A DNA stretch of 19,765 nucleotides. Source: Desulfobulbus sp. (GTDB taxonomy: Bacteria; Pseudomonadota; Gammaproteobacteria; Burkholderiales; Rhodocyclaceae). Positions 6,589 through 16,867 of the stretch are shown here, piece after piece. The stretch's first letter is position 1. Every line of letters starts with the position of its first letter. The stretch is from contig WQUQ01000285.1 in assembly GCA_009782025.1 (NCBI GenBank), positions 1-19,765 of the forward strand. The letters are read 5' to 3'. The notes beneath the pieces are model-generated. The model saw only the letters and a list, made by a program, of their open reading frames with translations. It made no database searches and was not told the origin of the DNA. The position numbers were made by a program, and so were the translations under genes.

Positions 6589-7992
6589 CTACGGCGCCGC
6601 CGGCTCCAGCGCCTGTTGCACCCGCCGCAGGCGTGACTCATCGAGCGCGCCGGCCAGCCGCATCAAACGCAGTGCGTCCAGGTGCACTTGCACCCGCGCC
6701 TGGGTCAACGCCAGTTGCGCGGCGGCGTTGTCGTTTTCGGCGTTGAGCAAATCGAGCGTCGTGCGCTCGCCGATTTCGTAGCCGGTGCGCGTGGAATTCA
6801 GCCGCGCCGTGCTGGCCTGCGCGGCGGCGGCCAGCGCGAGCGCCTGGGCGCGGCCAACCGACACGCCCAGCCAGGCGGCGCGCGCCTGCTGGGTTGCCTG
6901 CTGGCGCGCCTGATCGAGTGCGGCCTGCGCCTGCTGGATGTGGGCCAGCGATTCATCGTGGCGGGCGCTGCGCCCGCCGCCGACATCCAGCGGCAGGCTG
7001 ATCTGCACGCCGATCATGCCTTGGGTCTGGCGGTTGCTGGCGCTGCCGAAATCGCCGCTGCCCGACAATTGCTCATGACCCGCACGCGCCACCAGATCGA
7101 CGCTGGGCGACAGGGCCCCTTCGGTCTTGCGCGCCTGTTCCTGGGCATTTTTCAGCCCCAGCGCCGCCGCCCGCACCTGCGGCGCCTGGACGGCCACGCG
7201 CTCAAGCCAGGGGGGCAGTTCGCCCGCATCGGCGGCGTCGGGCAGCCGGGCTGGCAGGGCCAGCACATCGGCGTTGGTCACCGGCAAACCGGTCAGGTCG
7301 GCCAGCAGGCTGCGGCGCAGTTCCCGTTGCGCTTGCGCCGCCAGTTGCTGAGCGCGCAGGCCTTCGGCGCGGGCTGTGGTTTCATGCACGTCGATGACCG
7401 GGCGGTCGCCGAGATCGAAACGGCTTTGCGCCTCGCTCTGCGCCCGCGTGACGGCGGCAAGCTGACGCTCGATCAGGCGTAACTGCTGGTCAGCCACGGC
7501 GAGGTCGAAATAGCTTTGCGCCGTGCGCAGCATCAGATCGGCCTGCGCGTCGTCCCAGGCCAGATCAGCCTGCTGGGCGCTCAGACGCATTTGCTCGGCC
7601 TCGGCATCGCGCGTGCGGTCAAACAGCGGCTGGCGCAATTCGATGCCGGCGCTGGCGCTGACGCCGCCGTGAATCGAGGTGTCGAAATCGGCGTCGCTCA
7701 TGCGCCCCATGCCGGGCGCGGCAAAGCGTGCGCCGCGTGTGGCGCTGTCGGCGCTCGCCACACCCGCGCTCGCCTGCACGGCCAGACTGGGTCGCCACAG
7801 GGCATCGGCCTGCCGCGTCTGCGTCTGCCCTGCGTCGCGCCCGGCGCGGGCGGTGGCGTAAGCCGGATCATGCGTCAGCGCGGCGCGCCAGGCGTCCATC
7901 AGATCGAGCGCCCAGGCGCCGCCGGGCGCGGCCAGCGTCAATGCCAATGTCAGCGGCGCGAGCCGGTTCATTTTTTTGTTGCGTTGTTTCAT
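6589..7992 (-). CDS. TolC-family outer membrane efflux protein
   Basis: A 467-residue protein with a signal peptide (basic start, hydrophobic LAPLTLALTLAAPGG, cleavage probably after GAWA, residue 28). The mature start LDLMDAWRAALTHDPAYATARAGRDAG is the classic TolC-family opening, and the two repeated halves show long alanine/glutamine-rich helical stretches with the GDRPVIDVHETTARAE and GERTTLDLLNAENDNAAAQLALTQARV segments that mark each half. It would form the outer-membrane channel of the tripartite pump encoded upstream in the same operon (adaptor and RND permease). The start at 7992 is preceded by CAGGGAA at a suitable distance; the ATG at 7971 is an alternative. It is the last gene of the operon and meets the convergent gene at an 8-base gap. 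Confidence 0.92.
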   Translation of the reverse strand: MKQRNKKMNRLAPLTLALTLAAPGGAWALDLMDAWRAALTHDPAYATARAGRDAGQTQTRQADALWRPSLAVQASAGVASADSATRGARFAAPGMGRMSDADFDTSIHGGVSASAGIELRQPLFDRTRDAEAEQMRLSAQQADLAWDDAQADLMLRTAQSYFDLAVADQQLRLIERQLAAVTRAQSEAQSRFDLGDRPVIDVHETTARAEGLRAQQLAAQAQRELRRSLLADLTGLPVTNADVLALPARLPDAADAGELPPWLERVAVQAPQVRAAALGLKNAQEQARKTEGALSPSVDLVARAGHEQLSGSGDFGSASNRQTQGMIGVQISLPLDVGGGRSARHDESLAHIQQAQAALDQARQQATQQARAAWLGVSVGRAQALALAAAAQASTARLNSTRTGYEIGERTTLDLLNAENDNAAAQLALTQARVQVHLDALRLMRLAGALDESRLRRVQQALEPAAP

Positions 7993-8027
7993 CTGCTGAT
8001 TCCCTGCGCTTGGCGCCGCTCACGACA

Positions 8028-8237
8028 TCAATTGCCTGACTGGGCGCCGAGCTTGCGCAAGATGGTTTCCAGCAGACACCAGCGCGTGATGCCGCTTTGC
8101 AGCAGATTGGCACCGACAAAGGCGGTGAACCACAGCCAGTAAACGCTGTGGAAAATCGGGCTGCCGGGCACGCCAAGCGCCAGCGAAAGCAGAATGAAAA
8201 TACCCGCGATGATGCGGACGAGTTGCCAGGAGGTCAT
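8028..8237 (-). CDS. DUF2892 / YgaP-type transmembrane protein
   Basis: A 69-residue membrane protein (MTSWQLVRIIAG...) with two hydrophobic helices (about 7-24 and 28-48) and the family ending LQSGITRWCLLETILRKLGA, which keeps the conserved cysteine (C54) and the ILRKLG helix of DUF2892 proteins. In E. coli YgaP this domain anchors a rhodanese; here it stands alone, as in many sulfur-related gene clusters. The start at 8237 was chosen because AAGGA lies 8 bases before it and family members begin here; the frame is open further up to 8282. It sits between the SQR-like gene and the TolC-type gene in one leftward operon. A membrane role linked to sulfide or persulfide handling is inference. Confidence 0.85.
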   Translation of the reverse strand: MTSWQLVRIIAGIFILLSLALGVPGSPIFHSVYWLWFTAFVGANLLQSGITRWCLLETILRKLGAQSGN

Positions 8238-8307
8238 GATGAATTTCCTTTCCTTGATTTTCTTGAGGGGAGTGAGTCGCAAGTGGGTTACGCGGCCCGG
8301 GCGGCGG

Positions 8308-9630
<1,323 letters not shown>

Positions 9631-12600
9631 CTAGCCGCCAGGCCGGCGGTAAGCGACGTAATACAGCAGCGGAATGACCACCAGGGTCAGCACGGTGGAA
9701 ACCAGAATGCCGAAGATCAGCGAGATCGCCAGCCCGTTGAAAATCGGGTCGGAGAGGATGAACAGCGCACCAATCATGGCCGCCAGCGCGGTCAGCACAA
9801 TGGGTTGGGCGCGGGTGGCGGCGCTCTTGGCAATGGCGCGTTCGAGGGGCACGCCCTCGGCCTCTTGCAGGTGAATGAAATCCACCAGCAGGATGGAGTT
9901 GCGCACGATGATGCCCGCCAGCGCGATCATGCCGATCATGCTGGTGGCCGTGAATTGCGCACCCAGCAGCGCGTGGCCCGGCATGACGCCGATGATGGTG
10001 AGCGGGATCGGCGCCATGATGATGAGCGGCGTGAGGTACGAGCCGAACTGCGCCACCACCAGGAGGTAGATCAGGATCAGCCCGACCGCGTAGGCCGCGC
10101 CCATGTCGCGGAAAGTCTCGTAGGTGATCTGCCATTCGCCGTCCCACTTGAGCGCGTAGCTGCGGTAGGGGTCTTGCGGCTGGCGGATGAAGTATTCGGC
10201 CAGCCTGCCGCCATCGGGCATGGCAAGCTCAGCCAGCGCGCCGCGCATTTTGAACATGCCGTACAGCGGGCTGTCGAGATCGCCGGGTTTGGTGCCGGCC
10301 ATGTCGCCGGTGACGAACTGCACGGGCAGCAAATCCTTGTGATAAATCGGCTCCTCGCGCTGCGTATGGGTGACAGTGACCAGTTCGCCAATCGGCACCA
10401 GCGCCCCGCTCCTGGAACGCACATTGAGTTGCAGCAGCGCATCGAGACTGCCGTGCAGTTCGGGCGTCAGTTGCAGCCAGGTGGGCACGGCAAAGCGGCT
10501 CTGGTCGTGCAGATAGGTGGCAGCATCGCCGCTGAACCCCATGTGCAGCGTGGCGGCAATCGCATCCTGCGTCACACCCAGTTGCGCGGCCTTGCGCCGA
10601 TCCACCAGCAGGTCGATCTTGGGCGCGGCGGCGATGGTGGTGTCATCAATATCGACCACGCCGGGTTGCTGCTCGAACACCTTGCGCACCTGCCGCGCAA
10701 CGGTATGACGGCCGTCAACTTCCGGGCCGTAGATTTCCGCCACGATGGGCGCCAGCACGGGCGGGCCGGGCGGCACTTCCACCACTTTCACGCTGGCGCC
10801 GTAGCGCAGGCCGATTTCGTGCAGCGCCGGGCGCACGCGCATGGCGATGGCGTGGCTCTGGTCGTGGCGCTGCGATTTGTCGATCAGGTTCACTTGCAGA
10901 TCGCCCACCTCGCCGCCCGCGCGCAGATAGTACTGGCGTACCAGACCGTTGAAATTGATGGGCGCGGCAGTGCCGGCGTAGGCCTGGTAGTTGGTGACTT
11001 CGGGCACGGTGGCCAGATGGTTCCCCAGTTCGCGCAGCAGCGCGGCGGTTTTTTCGACCGGCGTGCCAGCGGGCATATCGACCACCACCTGAAATTCGCT
11101 CTTGTTGTCGAAGGGCAGCATCTTGAGCACCACCAGCCCGAGCACCGGCAGCAGCAGCGAGAGCGCGATCAGGCCGCCGATGAAGGCACCGAGCAGCCAG
11201 CGGTTGCGCCCCTTCTTTTGTCCGTCCGGGGCATCGAGCAGGGCGCCGAAGATGCGCTCGAACAGGGGGCCAAGTTTGCCTGCCAGTCCGTGTCCCGCCG
11301 CCTTGCCGTGGTCATCGGTGGCGCTGGCCTTCATCCAGTGCCGCGCCAGCCACGGCGTCAGCACGAAGGCAATGGCCAGCGACAGCAACATGCCCATGCT
11401 GGCGTTGATCGGAATTGGCGCCATGTACGGCCCCATCAGGCCGCTGACGAAGGCCATCGGCAGCAGCGCGGCAATCACCGTGAGCGTGGCCAGAATGGTC
11501 GGCCCGCCGACTTCATCGACCGCGCCGGGAATGATCTGGATGAGCGTTTTGCCGGGGAACAGCATCTGGTGCCGGTGGATGTTCTCGACCACCACGATGG
11601 CGTCATCGACCAGAATGCCGATGGAAAAAATCAGGGCGAACAGCGACACGCGGTTGAGCGTGAAGCCCCAGGCCCAGGACGCGAACAGCGTTACCGTCAG
11701 CGTCAGCACCACCGCCGTGCCGACGATGGCCGCCTCGCGCCGCCCGAGCGCGACGAACACCAGCGCCACCACGGAGAGCGTGGCGAATAACAGCTTTTTG
11801 ATGAGCGTCATCGCCTTGTCATTGGCGGTGGCGCCATAGTTGCGCGTCTCCGACACCTGCACATCGGCTGGAATCACCACCCCCTTCAATTGCTCGACGC
11901 GCTGCATCAGCGCATCGGCCACGGTGATCGCGTTTTCGCCCGGTTTTTTGGTGATGGCGAGCGTCACCGAGGGCTGTTCGACGGCACGCGGCGCGGCCCC
12001 GGCGCGGTCGATTTCGCCATGCCATGCCATGTGTTGTGCGGGCGGCGCGCCGTCGCGCACATTGGCCACTTCGCGCAGATACACCGGTTTGCCATTGCGG
12101 CTGGCCACCACCATTTCCGCGACGTCATGGGCGCTTTGCAGATACGGCCCGGTTTCGATGGCGATGGCGCGTTCGCCCGCCAGCAGATCGCCGACCGGCA
12201 AGCCCCTGTTGGCCGACTGCAAAGCGCCTTGCAGTTCGGGCAAGGTGAGACCCGCAGCGGCCAGCCGCGTCGGGTCGATCTCGATGAGCACGGCGCGGCT
12301 TGGCCCCCCAATCGTATAAACCTCGCGTGTGCCGGGCACGCGCTTGAGGTCGGTTTCGATGCTGTGGGCCACGCGCTCCAGATCGAACGCGCCGCTGTCC
12401 TCGCGCGCCGTCGACAGCGTGAGCGCGACGATGGGCACGTCATCGACGCCCTTGGGTTTGATGATGGGCGGCAGCACGCCCAGGCCCTGCGGCAGCCAGT
12501 CAGCATTCGCGCCCACTGCGTCATACAAGCGCACCACGGCAGTCTGGCGCGGCACGCCAACCTTGAACTGCACCGTGAGTATCGCCACGCCGGGGCGCGA

Positions 12601-12900
12601 GACGCTCAGCACATGCTCGATGCCGGACATCTGCGAAAGCACATGCTCGGCGGGCGTGGCCACCAGCGCCTCGACATCCTTCACGCTGGCGCCGGGAAAG
12701 GGCACGATGACGTTGGCCATCGTCACGTCGATCTGCGGTTCCTCCTCGCGCGGCGTGACCAGCACGGCGAAGATGCCCAGCAGCAGCGCCACCAGCGCCA
12801 GCAAGGGCGTGATTTGCGCCGACTGGAAGAAGGCGGCGATGCGGCCTGATACCCCCAGGCGCGGGGACGCCTCGGGCTGGGGCAGGTGGGCGTCCGTCAT
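9631..12900 (-). CDS. RND-family efflux permease (AcrB/HAE-like)
   Basis: A 1089-residue inner-membrane pump. The N-terminal helix is followed by the VTPREEEPQIDV segment and the PFPGAS porter start; residues 414-440 include LNRVSLFALIFSIGILVDDAIVVVENIH, with the proton-relay aspartates D432 and D433 equivalent to AcrB D407/D408. The second half has GMIALAGIIVRNSILLVDFI and a final helix cluster. Both large periplasmic loops are present, so the pump is intact. The REEEP-type sequence fits a divergent HAE-like group rather than CusA-type metal pumps; I see no methionine relay pattern. The start at 12900 overlaps the adaptor stop by one base (TGATG). The frame is open to 13146, but that part lies inside the adaptor gene and is low-complexity. 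The substrate is unknown. Confidence 0.93.
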   Translation of the reverse strand: MTDAHLPQPEASPRLGVSGRIAAFFQSAQITPLLALVALLLGIFAVLVTPREEEPQIDVTMANVIVPFPGASVKDVEALVATPAEHVLSQMSGIEHVLSVSRPGVAILTVQFKVGVPRQTAVVRLYDAVGANADWLPQGLGVLPPIIKPKGVDDVPIVALTLSTAREDSGAFDLERVAHSIETDLKRVPGTREVYTIGGPSRAVLIEIDPTRLAAAGLTLPELQGALQSANRGLPVGDLLAGERAIAIETGPYLQSAHDVAEMVVASRNGKPVYLREVANVRDGAPPAQHMAWHGEIDRAGAAPRAVEQPSVTLAITKKPGENAITVADALMQRVEQLKGVVIPADVQVSETRNYGATANDKAMTLIKKLLFATLSVVALVFVALGRREAAIVGTAVVLTLTVTLFASWAWGFTLNRVSLFALIFSIGILVDDAIVVVENIHRHQMLFPGKTLIQIIPGAVDEVGGPTILATLTVIAALLPMAFVSGLMGPYMAPIPINASMGMLLSLAIAFVLTPWLARHWMKASATDDHGKAAGHGLAGKLGPLFERIFGALLDAPDGQKKGRNRWLLGAFIGGLIALSLLLPVLGLVVLKMLPFDNKSEFQVVVDMPAGTPVEKTAALLRELGNHLATVPEVTNYQAYAGTAAPINFNGLVRQYYLRAGGEVGDLQVNLIDKSQRHDQSHAIAMRVRPALHEIGLRYGASVKVVEVPPGPPVLAPIVAEIYGPEVDGRHTVARQVRKVFEQQPGVVDIDDTTIAAAPKIDLLVDRRKAAQLGVTQDAIAATLHMGFSGDAATYLHDQSRFAVPTWLQLTPELHGSLDALLQLNVRSRSGALVPIGELVTVTHTQREEPIYHKDLLPVQFVTGDMAGTKPGDLDSPLYGMFKMRGALAELAMPDGGRLAEYFIRQPQDPYRSYALKWDGEWQITYETFRDMGAAYAVGLILIYLLVVAQFGSYLTPLIIMAPIPLTIIGVMPGHALLGAQFTATSMIGMIALAGIIVRNSILLVDFIHLQEAEGVPLERAIAKSAATRAQPIVLTALAAMIGALFILSDPIFNGLAISLIFGILVSTVLTLVVIPLLYYVAYRRPGG

Positions 12901-13937
12901 CACTTGCCGCCCTCGGCCAGCCGCCGCAGCACCGTCTGCGGCTCCGTCACCACGCGCTCGCCCGCCGCCAGGCCGCTGATGATCTCCACCTGATCGCCGC
13001 GCACCGGCCCCAGCCGCACCTGCCGCAGCAGCGGTACGCCCTGGGCGTCCAGCACGTACACCCCCGTCATTTCCGAACGCCGCACCAGGGTTGCCCGGGG
13101 CACCCACACGCCGGCCGCTTCCGCGCTGGCCGCCACCGGCAGCCACAAACGCGCGAACTGCCCCGGCGCCGCTCCCTGGCCGGCCGGCAGATCCGCGCGC
13201 ACCTGCCGCGTCATGGAGGCGGGATCGACCGTGGGCAACACCTGCACGCGCGCCGGCTCGATCCGCCCGTCCTGCCCGCCCAACTGCACGCGCGCGCCGT
13301 CGATGCCCCGCGCCAATACGGCAACCGGCACCGCCGCGCTCACCCGCAGCGCCGCCGGGTCATAGACCGTGATGAGCGGTCGGCCCGGCATGACCATGTC
13401 GCCCTGCTCCACCGCCACCACCGCCACCACGCCGGCAAAAGGCGCGGTGATTTCATGCCAGCCGGTCTGCGCCCGCGCTGCGCGATCCTGCGCCTGCGCG
13501 CTGCGGTATTGCGCCTCGGCCTGCTCCAGCGCGGCGCGGGCGATGTGGTTTTGCGCGAAAAGCTGGCGTTTGCGCTCCACCTCGCGCGTCGCCACCTCCA
13601 GCGCCGCCGAACTGGCCGCCACGCCCTGCTCCGCCGCCCGCGCGTCGATGCGCGCCAGCACCTGTCCGGCGCGCACGCTATCGCCCACTTTCACGTTCAG
13701 CGCCAGCACGGCGCCGGGCACCTGCGCGGCCAGCACCGATTGGCGCACGGCCTCGACCGTACCGTCATACGCTGCGGCGGCGGCATCCGCCCTGGCTTGC
13801 GCGGGCACGGTCGGCCATTCCCCGGCCGGCGCCGCCAGCGGCAAAGCCAATGCCGCGCCCAGCATCAGCCGGGGCAGCAGAAAACACGGTTGACGCAAAA
13901 CACCCCCAGCGAAACGCTTCGTTCCTGAACACCACAT
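12900..13937 (-). CDS. RND periplasmic adaptor (membrane fusion protein)
   Basis: A 345-residue adaptor with a signal peptide (LMLGAALALPLAAPA, cleavage probably after residue 38; no lipobox cysteine). It shows the first lipoyl half (VPGAVLALNVKVGDSVRAGQVLARID, about 73-98), an alpha-helical hairpin (about 102-157), the second lipoyl half (ITAPFAGVVAVVAVEQGDMV, 163-182) and the beta-barrel and membrane-proximal domains ending in VEIISGLAAGERVVTEP. It would link the permease and the TolC-type channel encoded downstream. It is the first gene of the leftward operon; GAGGA lies 7 bases before the ATG. Its short hairpin is consistent with a two-component seal to TolC. Confidence 0.93.
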   Translation of the reverse strand: MWCSGTKRFAGGVLRQPCFLLPRLMLGAALALPLAAPAGEWPTVPAQARADAAAAAYDGTVEAVRQSVLAAQVPGAVLALNVKVGDSVRAGQVLARIDARAAEQGVAASSAALEVATREVERKRQLFAQNHIARAALEQAEAQYRSAQAQDRAARAQTGWHEITAPFAGVVAVVAVEQGDMVMPGRPLITVYDPAALRVSAAVPVAVLARGIDGARVQLGGQDGRIEPARVQVLPTVDPASMTRQVRADLPAGQGAAPGQFARLWLPVAASAEAAGVWVPRATLVRRSEMTGVYVLDAQGVPLLRQVRLGPVRGDQVEIISGLAAGERVVTEPQTVLRRLAEGGK

Positions 13938-13978
13938 GGATCTATCCTCGTTTGTATCCGCCCGCGATGACTCGACTC

Positions 13979-14007
13979 TTGGCAGAAATCATTCTGCGCG
14001 CTATTAT
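13979..14007 (+). promoter_or_regulatory. Promoter of the arsR-type gene
   Basis: On the plus strand TTGGCA (13979-13984), 17 bases and TATTAT (14002-14007) match the consensus at 5/6 and 5/6. The predicted start near 14014 gives a leader of about 30 bases. Its -10 overlaps the -10 of the opposite promoter by five bases, so the two promoters are face to face. Confidence 0.65.
13982..13997. promoter_or_regulatory. Second inverted repeat GCAGAA-N4-TTCTGC
   Basis: A perfect 6-bp inverted repeat with a 4-base centre lies in the -35/-10 spacer of the arsR promoter and over the expected start site of the opposite transcript. It differs in sequence from the other repeat, so it may serve a different protein or form a hairpin at the operon mRNA 5' end. 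Confidence 0.45.
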
Positions 14008-14031
14008 TTGCAGAGTTGCGCAAATAGTCAA
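14003..14031 (-). promoter_or_regulatory. Promoter of the adaptor-RND-SQR-TolC operon
   Basis: On the minus strand TTGACT (14026-14031), a spacer of exactly 17 bases and AATAAT (14003-14008) match the sigma-70 consensus at 5/6 and 5/6. The predicted start near 13996 gives a leader of about 60 bases before the adaptor ATG. The spacer is covered by the inverted repeat at 14005-14026. Confidence 0.7.
14005..14026. promoter_or_regulatory. Candidate ArsR-family operator (TATTTGC-N8-GCAAATA)
   Basis: A perfect 7-bp inverted repeat with an 8-base centre, filling the -35/-10 spacer of the operon promoter and touching the -10 of the arsR promoter. The 22-base size and AT-rich half-sites fit ArsR-family dimer sites. 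Binding would block both promoters. Assignment to this regulator is inference from position. Confidence 0.6.
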
Positions 14032-14044
14032 CATTCCAGCCGAT

Positions 14045-14428
14045 ATGACAAACGATGCTGCCCCCCTGGCCAGAGCGCTGCCTCCCGAAGCGCTGGCGTA
14101 TGTTTCGGATTACTTTCGCGTTTTGTCCGAGCCGATGCGCCTGCGCATTCTGAATACGCTGTGCGCCGGCGAATTGAGCGTCGGTGAAGTGGCGCAGCAC
14201 ATTGATTCGAGCATCGCCAACACCTCGCGCCATCTGGCGCAAATGGCGCAATACGGCCTGATCGAGCGCGAAAGCCGCGGCAACAGCGCCTACTACCGCA
14301 TTGCCGACCCCTCGGTGCATCAACTGTGCGAACTGGTCTGTGGCAGCCTGGTGCGCCGCTTCGATGCACAGGCCGGCACGCACAAGGCGCTGCGCAAGGC
14401 GCGTACCGCCGGAGATCCTGCGGCATAG
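14045..14428 (+). CDS. ArsR/SmtB-family repressor, likely controls the divergent RND-SQR operon
   Basis: A 127-residue winged-helix regulator: LSEPMRLRILNTLCAGELSVGEVAQHI, then the recognition region SSIANTSRHLAQMAQYGLIERESRGNSAYYRI. It has three cysteines, C40, C95 and C99. C40 is at the position of the first reactive cysteine of persulfide- or redox-sensing relatives (BigR, SqrR, HlyU), while C99 lies about one helical turn before their second cysteine. No ELCVCDL metal site of ArsR or SmtB is present. The ATG at 14045 was chosen because it lies downstream of the promoter; an in-frame ATG at 13967 would place the promoter and operator inside the gene. No strong ribosome-binding site is visible. 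Divergent to the adaptor gene with 107 bases between. Confidence 0.9.
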   Translation: MTNDAAPLARALPPEALAYVSDYFRVLSEPMRLRILNTLCAGELSVGEVAQHIDSSIANTSRHLAQMAQYGLIERESRGNSAYYRIADPSVHQLCELVCGSLVRRFDAQAGTHKALRKARTAGDPAA

Positions 14429-14433
14429 GTTCC

Positions 14434-14535
14434 TTCCATTTCCCAATCAACCGATGACTTTGTCGGCTTCGCTTGCCGTACAACCGTACTGTCTCTCGCT
14501 TCGCCTTCGCGTCCTCGGCTGATTTGAAAATGGAA
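14434..14535. repeat. 102-bp intergenic element with 16-bp imperfect inverted ends
   Basis: TTCCATTTCCCAATCA (14434-14449) and the reverse complement of 14520-14535 (TTCCATTTTCAAATCA) match at 14 of 16 positions. The interior contains CGGC..GCCG and a GTAC repeat and reads as non-coding; an open frame across it (minus strand) is low-complexity. The shape suggests a REP/MITE-like intergenic repeat or a long-stem RNA. Copy number cannot be known from this window. Confidence 0.45.
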
Positions 14536-14568
14536 TACGGCGGTCCTGGTGATCGCCATCGTGAAATG

Positions 14569-14594
14569 AAAACCCGGCGTCAAGCCGGGTTTTT
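14569..14594. terminator. Bidirectional terminator between arsR and metY
   Basis: A perfect 7-bp stem ACCCGGC / GCCGGGT (loop GTCAA) extends into flanking AAAA and TTTT, giving a U-run on either strand. It ends metY (minus), whose stop lies 26 bases away, and can also end the arsR transcript (plus). Confidence 0.85.
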
Positions 14595-14619
14595 CGTGGT
14601 GTTGAAAGAGACGATGCGC

Positions 14620-15891
<1,272 letters not shown>

Positions 15892-15904
15892 GCGGATTTC
15901 TCTT

Positions 15905-16729
15905 TCAGATCAGGATGTAACGGTGATTGTGCGTTTCGCGCTGCAAGGCCGCGGCGGCCTCGGCGGCGGGGAAGGAAACCAGGCTGACATACCATTGCCG
16001 GCGGTCGCTGCAATGCAGCATCGGCATTTTCTGCGTCGCGGCCGGAACATCGTTACCGGTCGGCGCAGCCGCTTCCATGCGCAGGAAGCACTCCGGCGCG
16101 GCGAGCCAGCTCAACAATCCCGAGACCAGGCTGTCCGGGGTCAGTTCGCGCGTCTTGGCCGCGGATGGCGGGTGTATTTCGTTCGCCACGATCTTGCTGG
16201 TGTCGTGTTGCAACGCCCATTCCCAGCGGATGGGCTGCATCTGATCCTTGTGCTGCAACTTTTTCACGTGATAGGCGAAATTGCACAGCAGCCGGTCGAA
16301 AGCGGCCAGGCACAGCTTTTCCCGGCAATCATCGGCGCTCTCGGCCAGACTGCGCAGCGTGTGATCGGCCAGATGCGGCGAACCATTGTTGGTGGTTTTC
16401 AAGCGCATGCCGAGCAGGGCATAGACTTCTTTGTCATCGCTCGCCCGTTCCTTCATGGCCTCCTTGACCTCCAGGCTGCGCCCGAGGGCATGACTGATTT
16501 GCTCGGCATCGAACAATGGGCTGGAGGCGAGTGCGCTCGGGCCGGGAATGGCCGCGATCTGCCGCTCGAAATACTCAATCGCAGCCTGGGTGGCCGGGAG
16601 CAGGCGCTGGGCAAAATCCGGGGCCTCGTCGATGCCGTTGCCGATCGCGACTTCGATGCGGGTCAGCAGCGGGTGGTTCGGGGCGGATGTCGAATTGCCG
16701 GAAAAGAAGCGAGCCAATTTGCCAAGCAT
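15905..16729 (-). CDS. Uncharacterised 274-aa protein upstream of metY
   Basis: I do not recognise a family. The start [13 protein letters not shown] was chosen because AGGAG lies 9 bases before it; the frame is open to 16816, but those residues lie in the promoter region. No signal peptide or membrane helix is seen, so it is probably cytoplasmic. The middle (about 75-185) is helical and charged, with [20 protein letters not shown] and [20 protein letters not shown]; several cysteines occur but no CxxC pair. The C-terminus is SSA/EA-rich and ends HNHRYILI. It is the first gene of a probable two-gene operon with metY, 13 bases apart, but shared function is not shown by the sequence. Confidence 0.75.
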   Translation of the reverse strand: MLGKLARFFSGNSTSAPNHPLLTRIEVAIGNGIDEAPDFAQRLLPATQAAIEYFERQIAAIPGPSALASSPLFDAEQISHALGRSLEVKEAMKERASDDKEVYALLGMRLKTTNNGSPHLADHTLRSLAESADDCREKLCLAAFDRLLCNFAYHVKKLQHKDQMQPIRWEWALQHDTSKIVANEIHPPSAAKTRELTPDSLVSGLLSWLAAPECFLRMEAAAPTGNDVPAATQKMPMLHCSDRRQWYVSLVSFPAAEAAAALQRETHNHRYILI

Positions 16730-16824
16730 GGTGCAAGACTCCTGAAAGAAAGAAAAACCGCATACCCGAGATGCTGTTCCGGCTGCTGTCAGCGCGCCCA
16801 AACGCAGGCTTTGCAAGGATTTTG

Positions 16825-16853
16825 TTTTTATTACAAGACCATGCCCGAGTCAA
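16825..16853 (-). promoter_or_regulatory. Possible promoter of the 274-aa gene and metY
   Basis: On the minus strand TTGACT (16848-16853), 17 bases and TAAAAA (16825-16830), 5/6 and 4/6 to consensus, in an AT-rich patch about 100 bases upstream of the start codon. Moderate support only; the -10 is weak. Confidence 0.4.
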
Positions 16854-16867
16854 CGAGGCCAGCAGGG

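Noticed and set aside
9805..11790. A 661-residue open frame on the plus strand
   Set aside because: It lies antisense to the RND permease, is rich in His/Gln/Arg and matches no family pattern.
12901..13146. N-terminal extension of the RND permease up to 13146
   Set aside because: The extension is Gly/Ala/Arg low-complexity sequence inside the adaptor gene; the family N-terminus and the TGATG overlap support a start at 12900.
9631..13937. Heavy-metal (CusA/CzcA-type) identity for the RND pump
   Set aside because: No methionine relay, no histidine-rich stretch in the adaptor, and the VTPREEEPQI start fits a divergent HAE-like group; ArsR control alone does not prove metal export.
13967..14044. 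Upstream ATG for the arsR gene
   Set aside because: It would put both promoters and both inverted repeats inside the coding region, and the added residues do not resemble the family.
14320..14583. An 87-residue open frame on the minus strand over the intergenic element
   Set aside because: It covers the end of arsR, the inverted-end element and part of the terminator; it has no ribosome-binding site or domain and is better explained as translation of a repeat.
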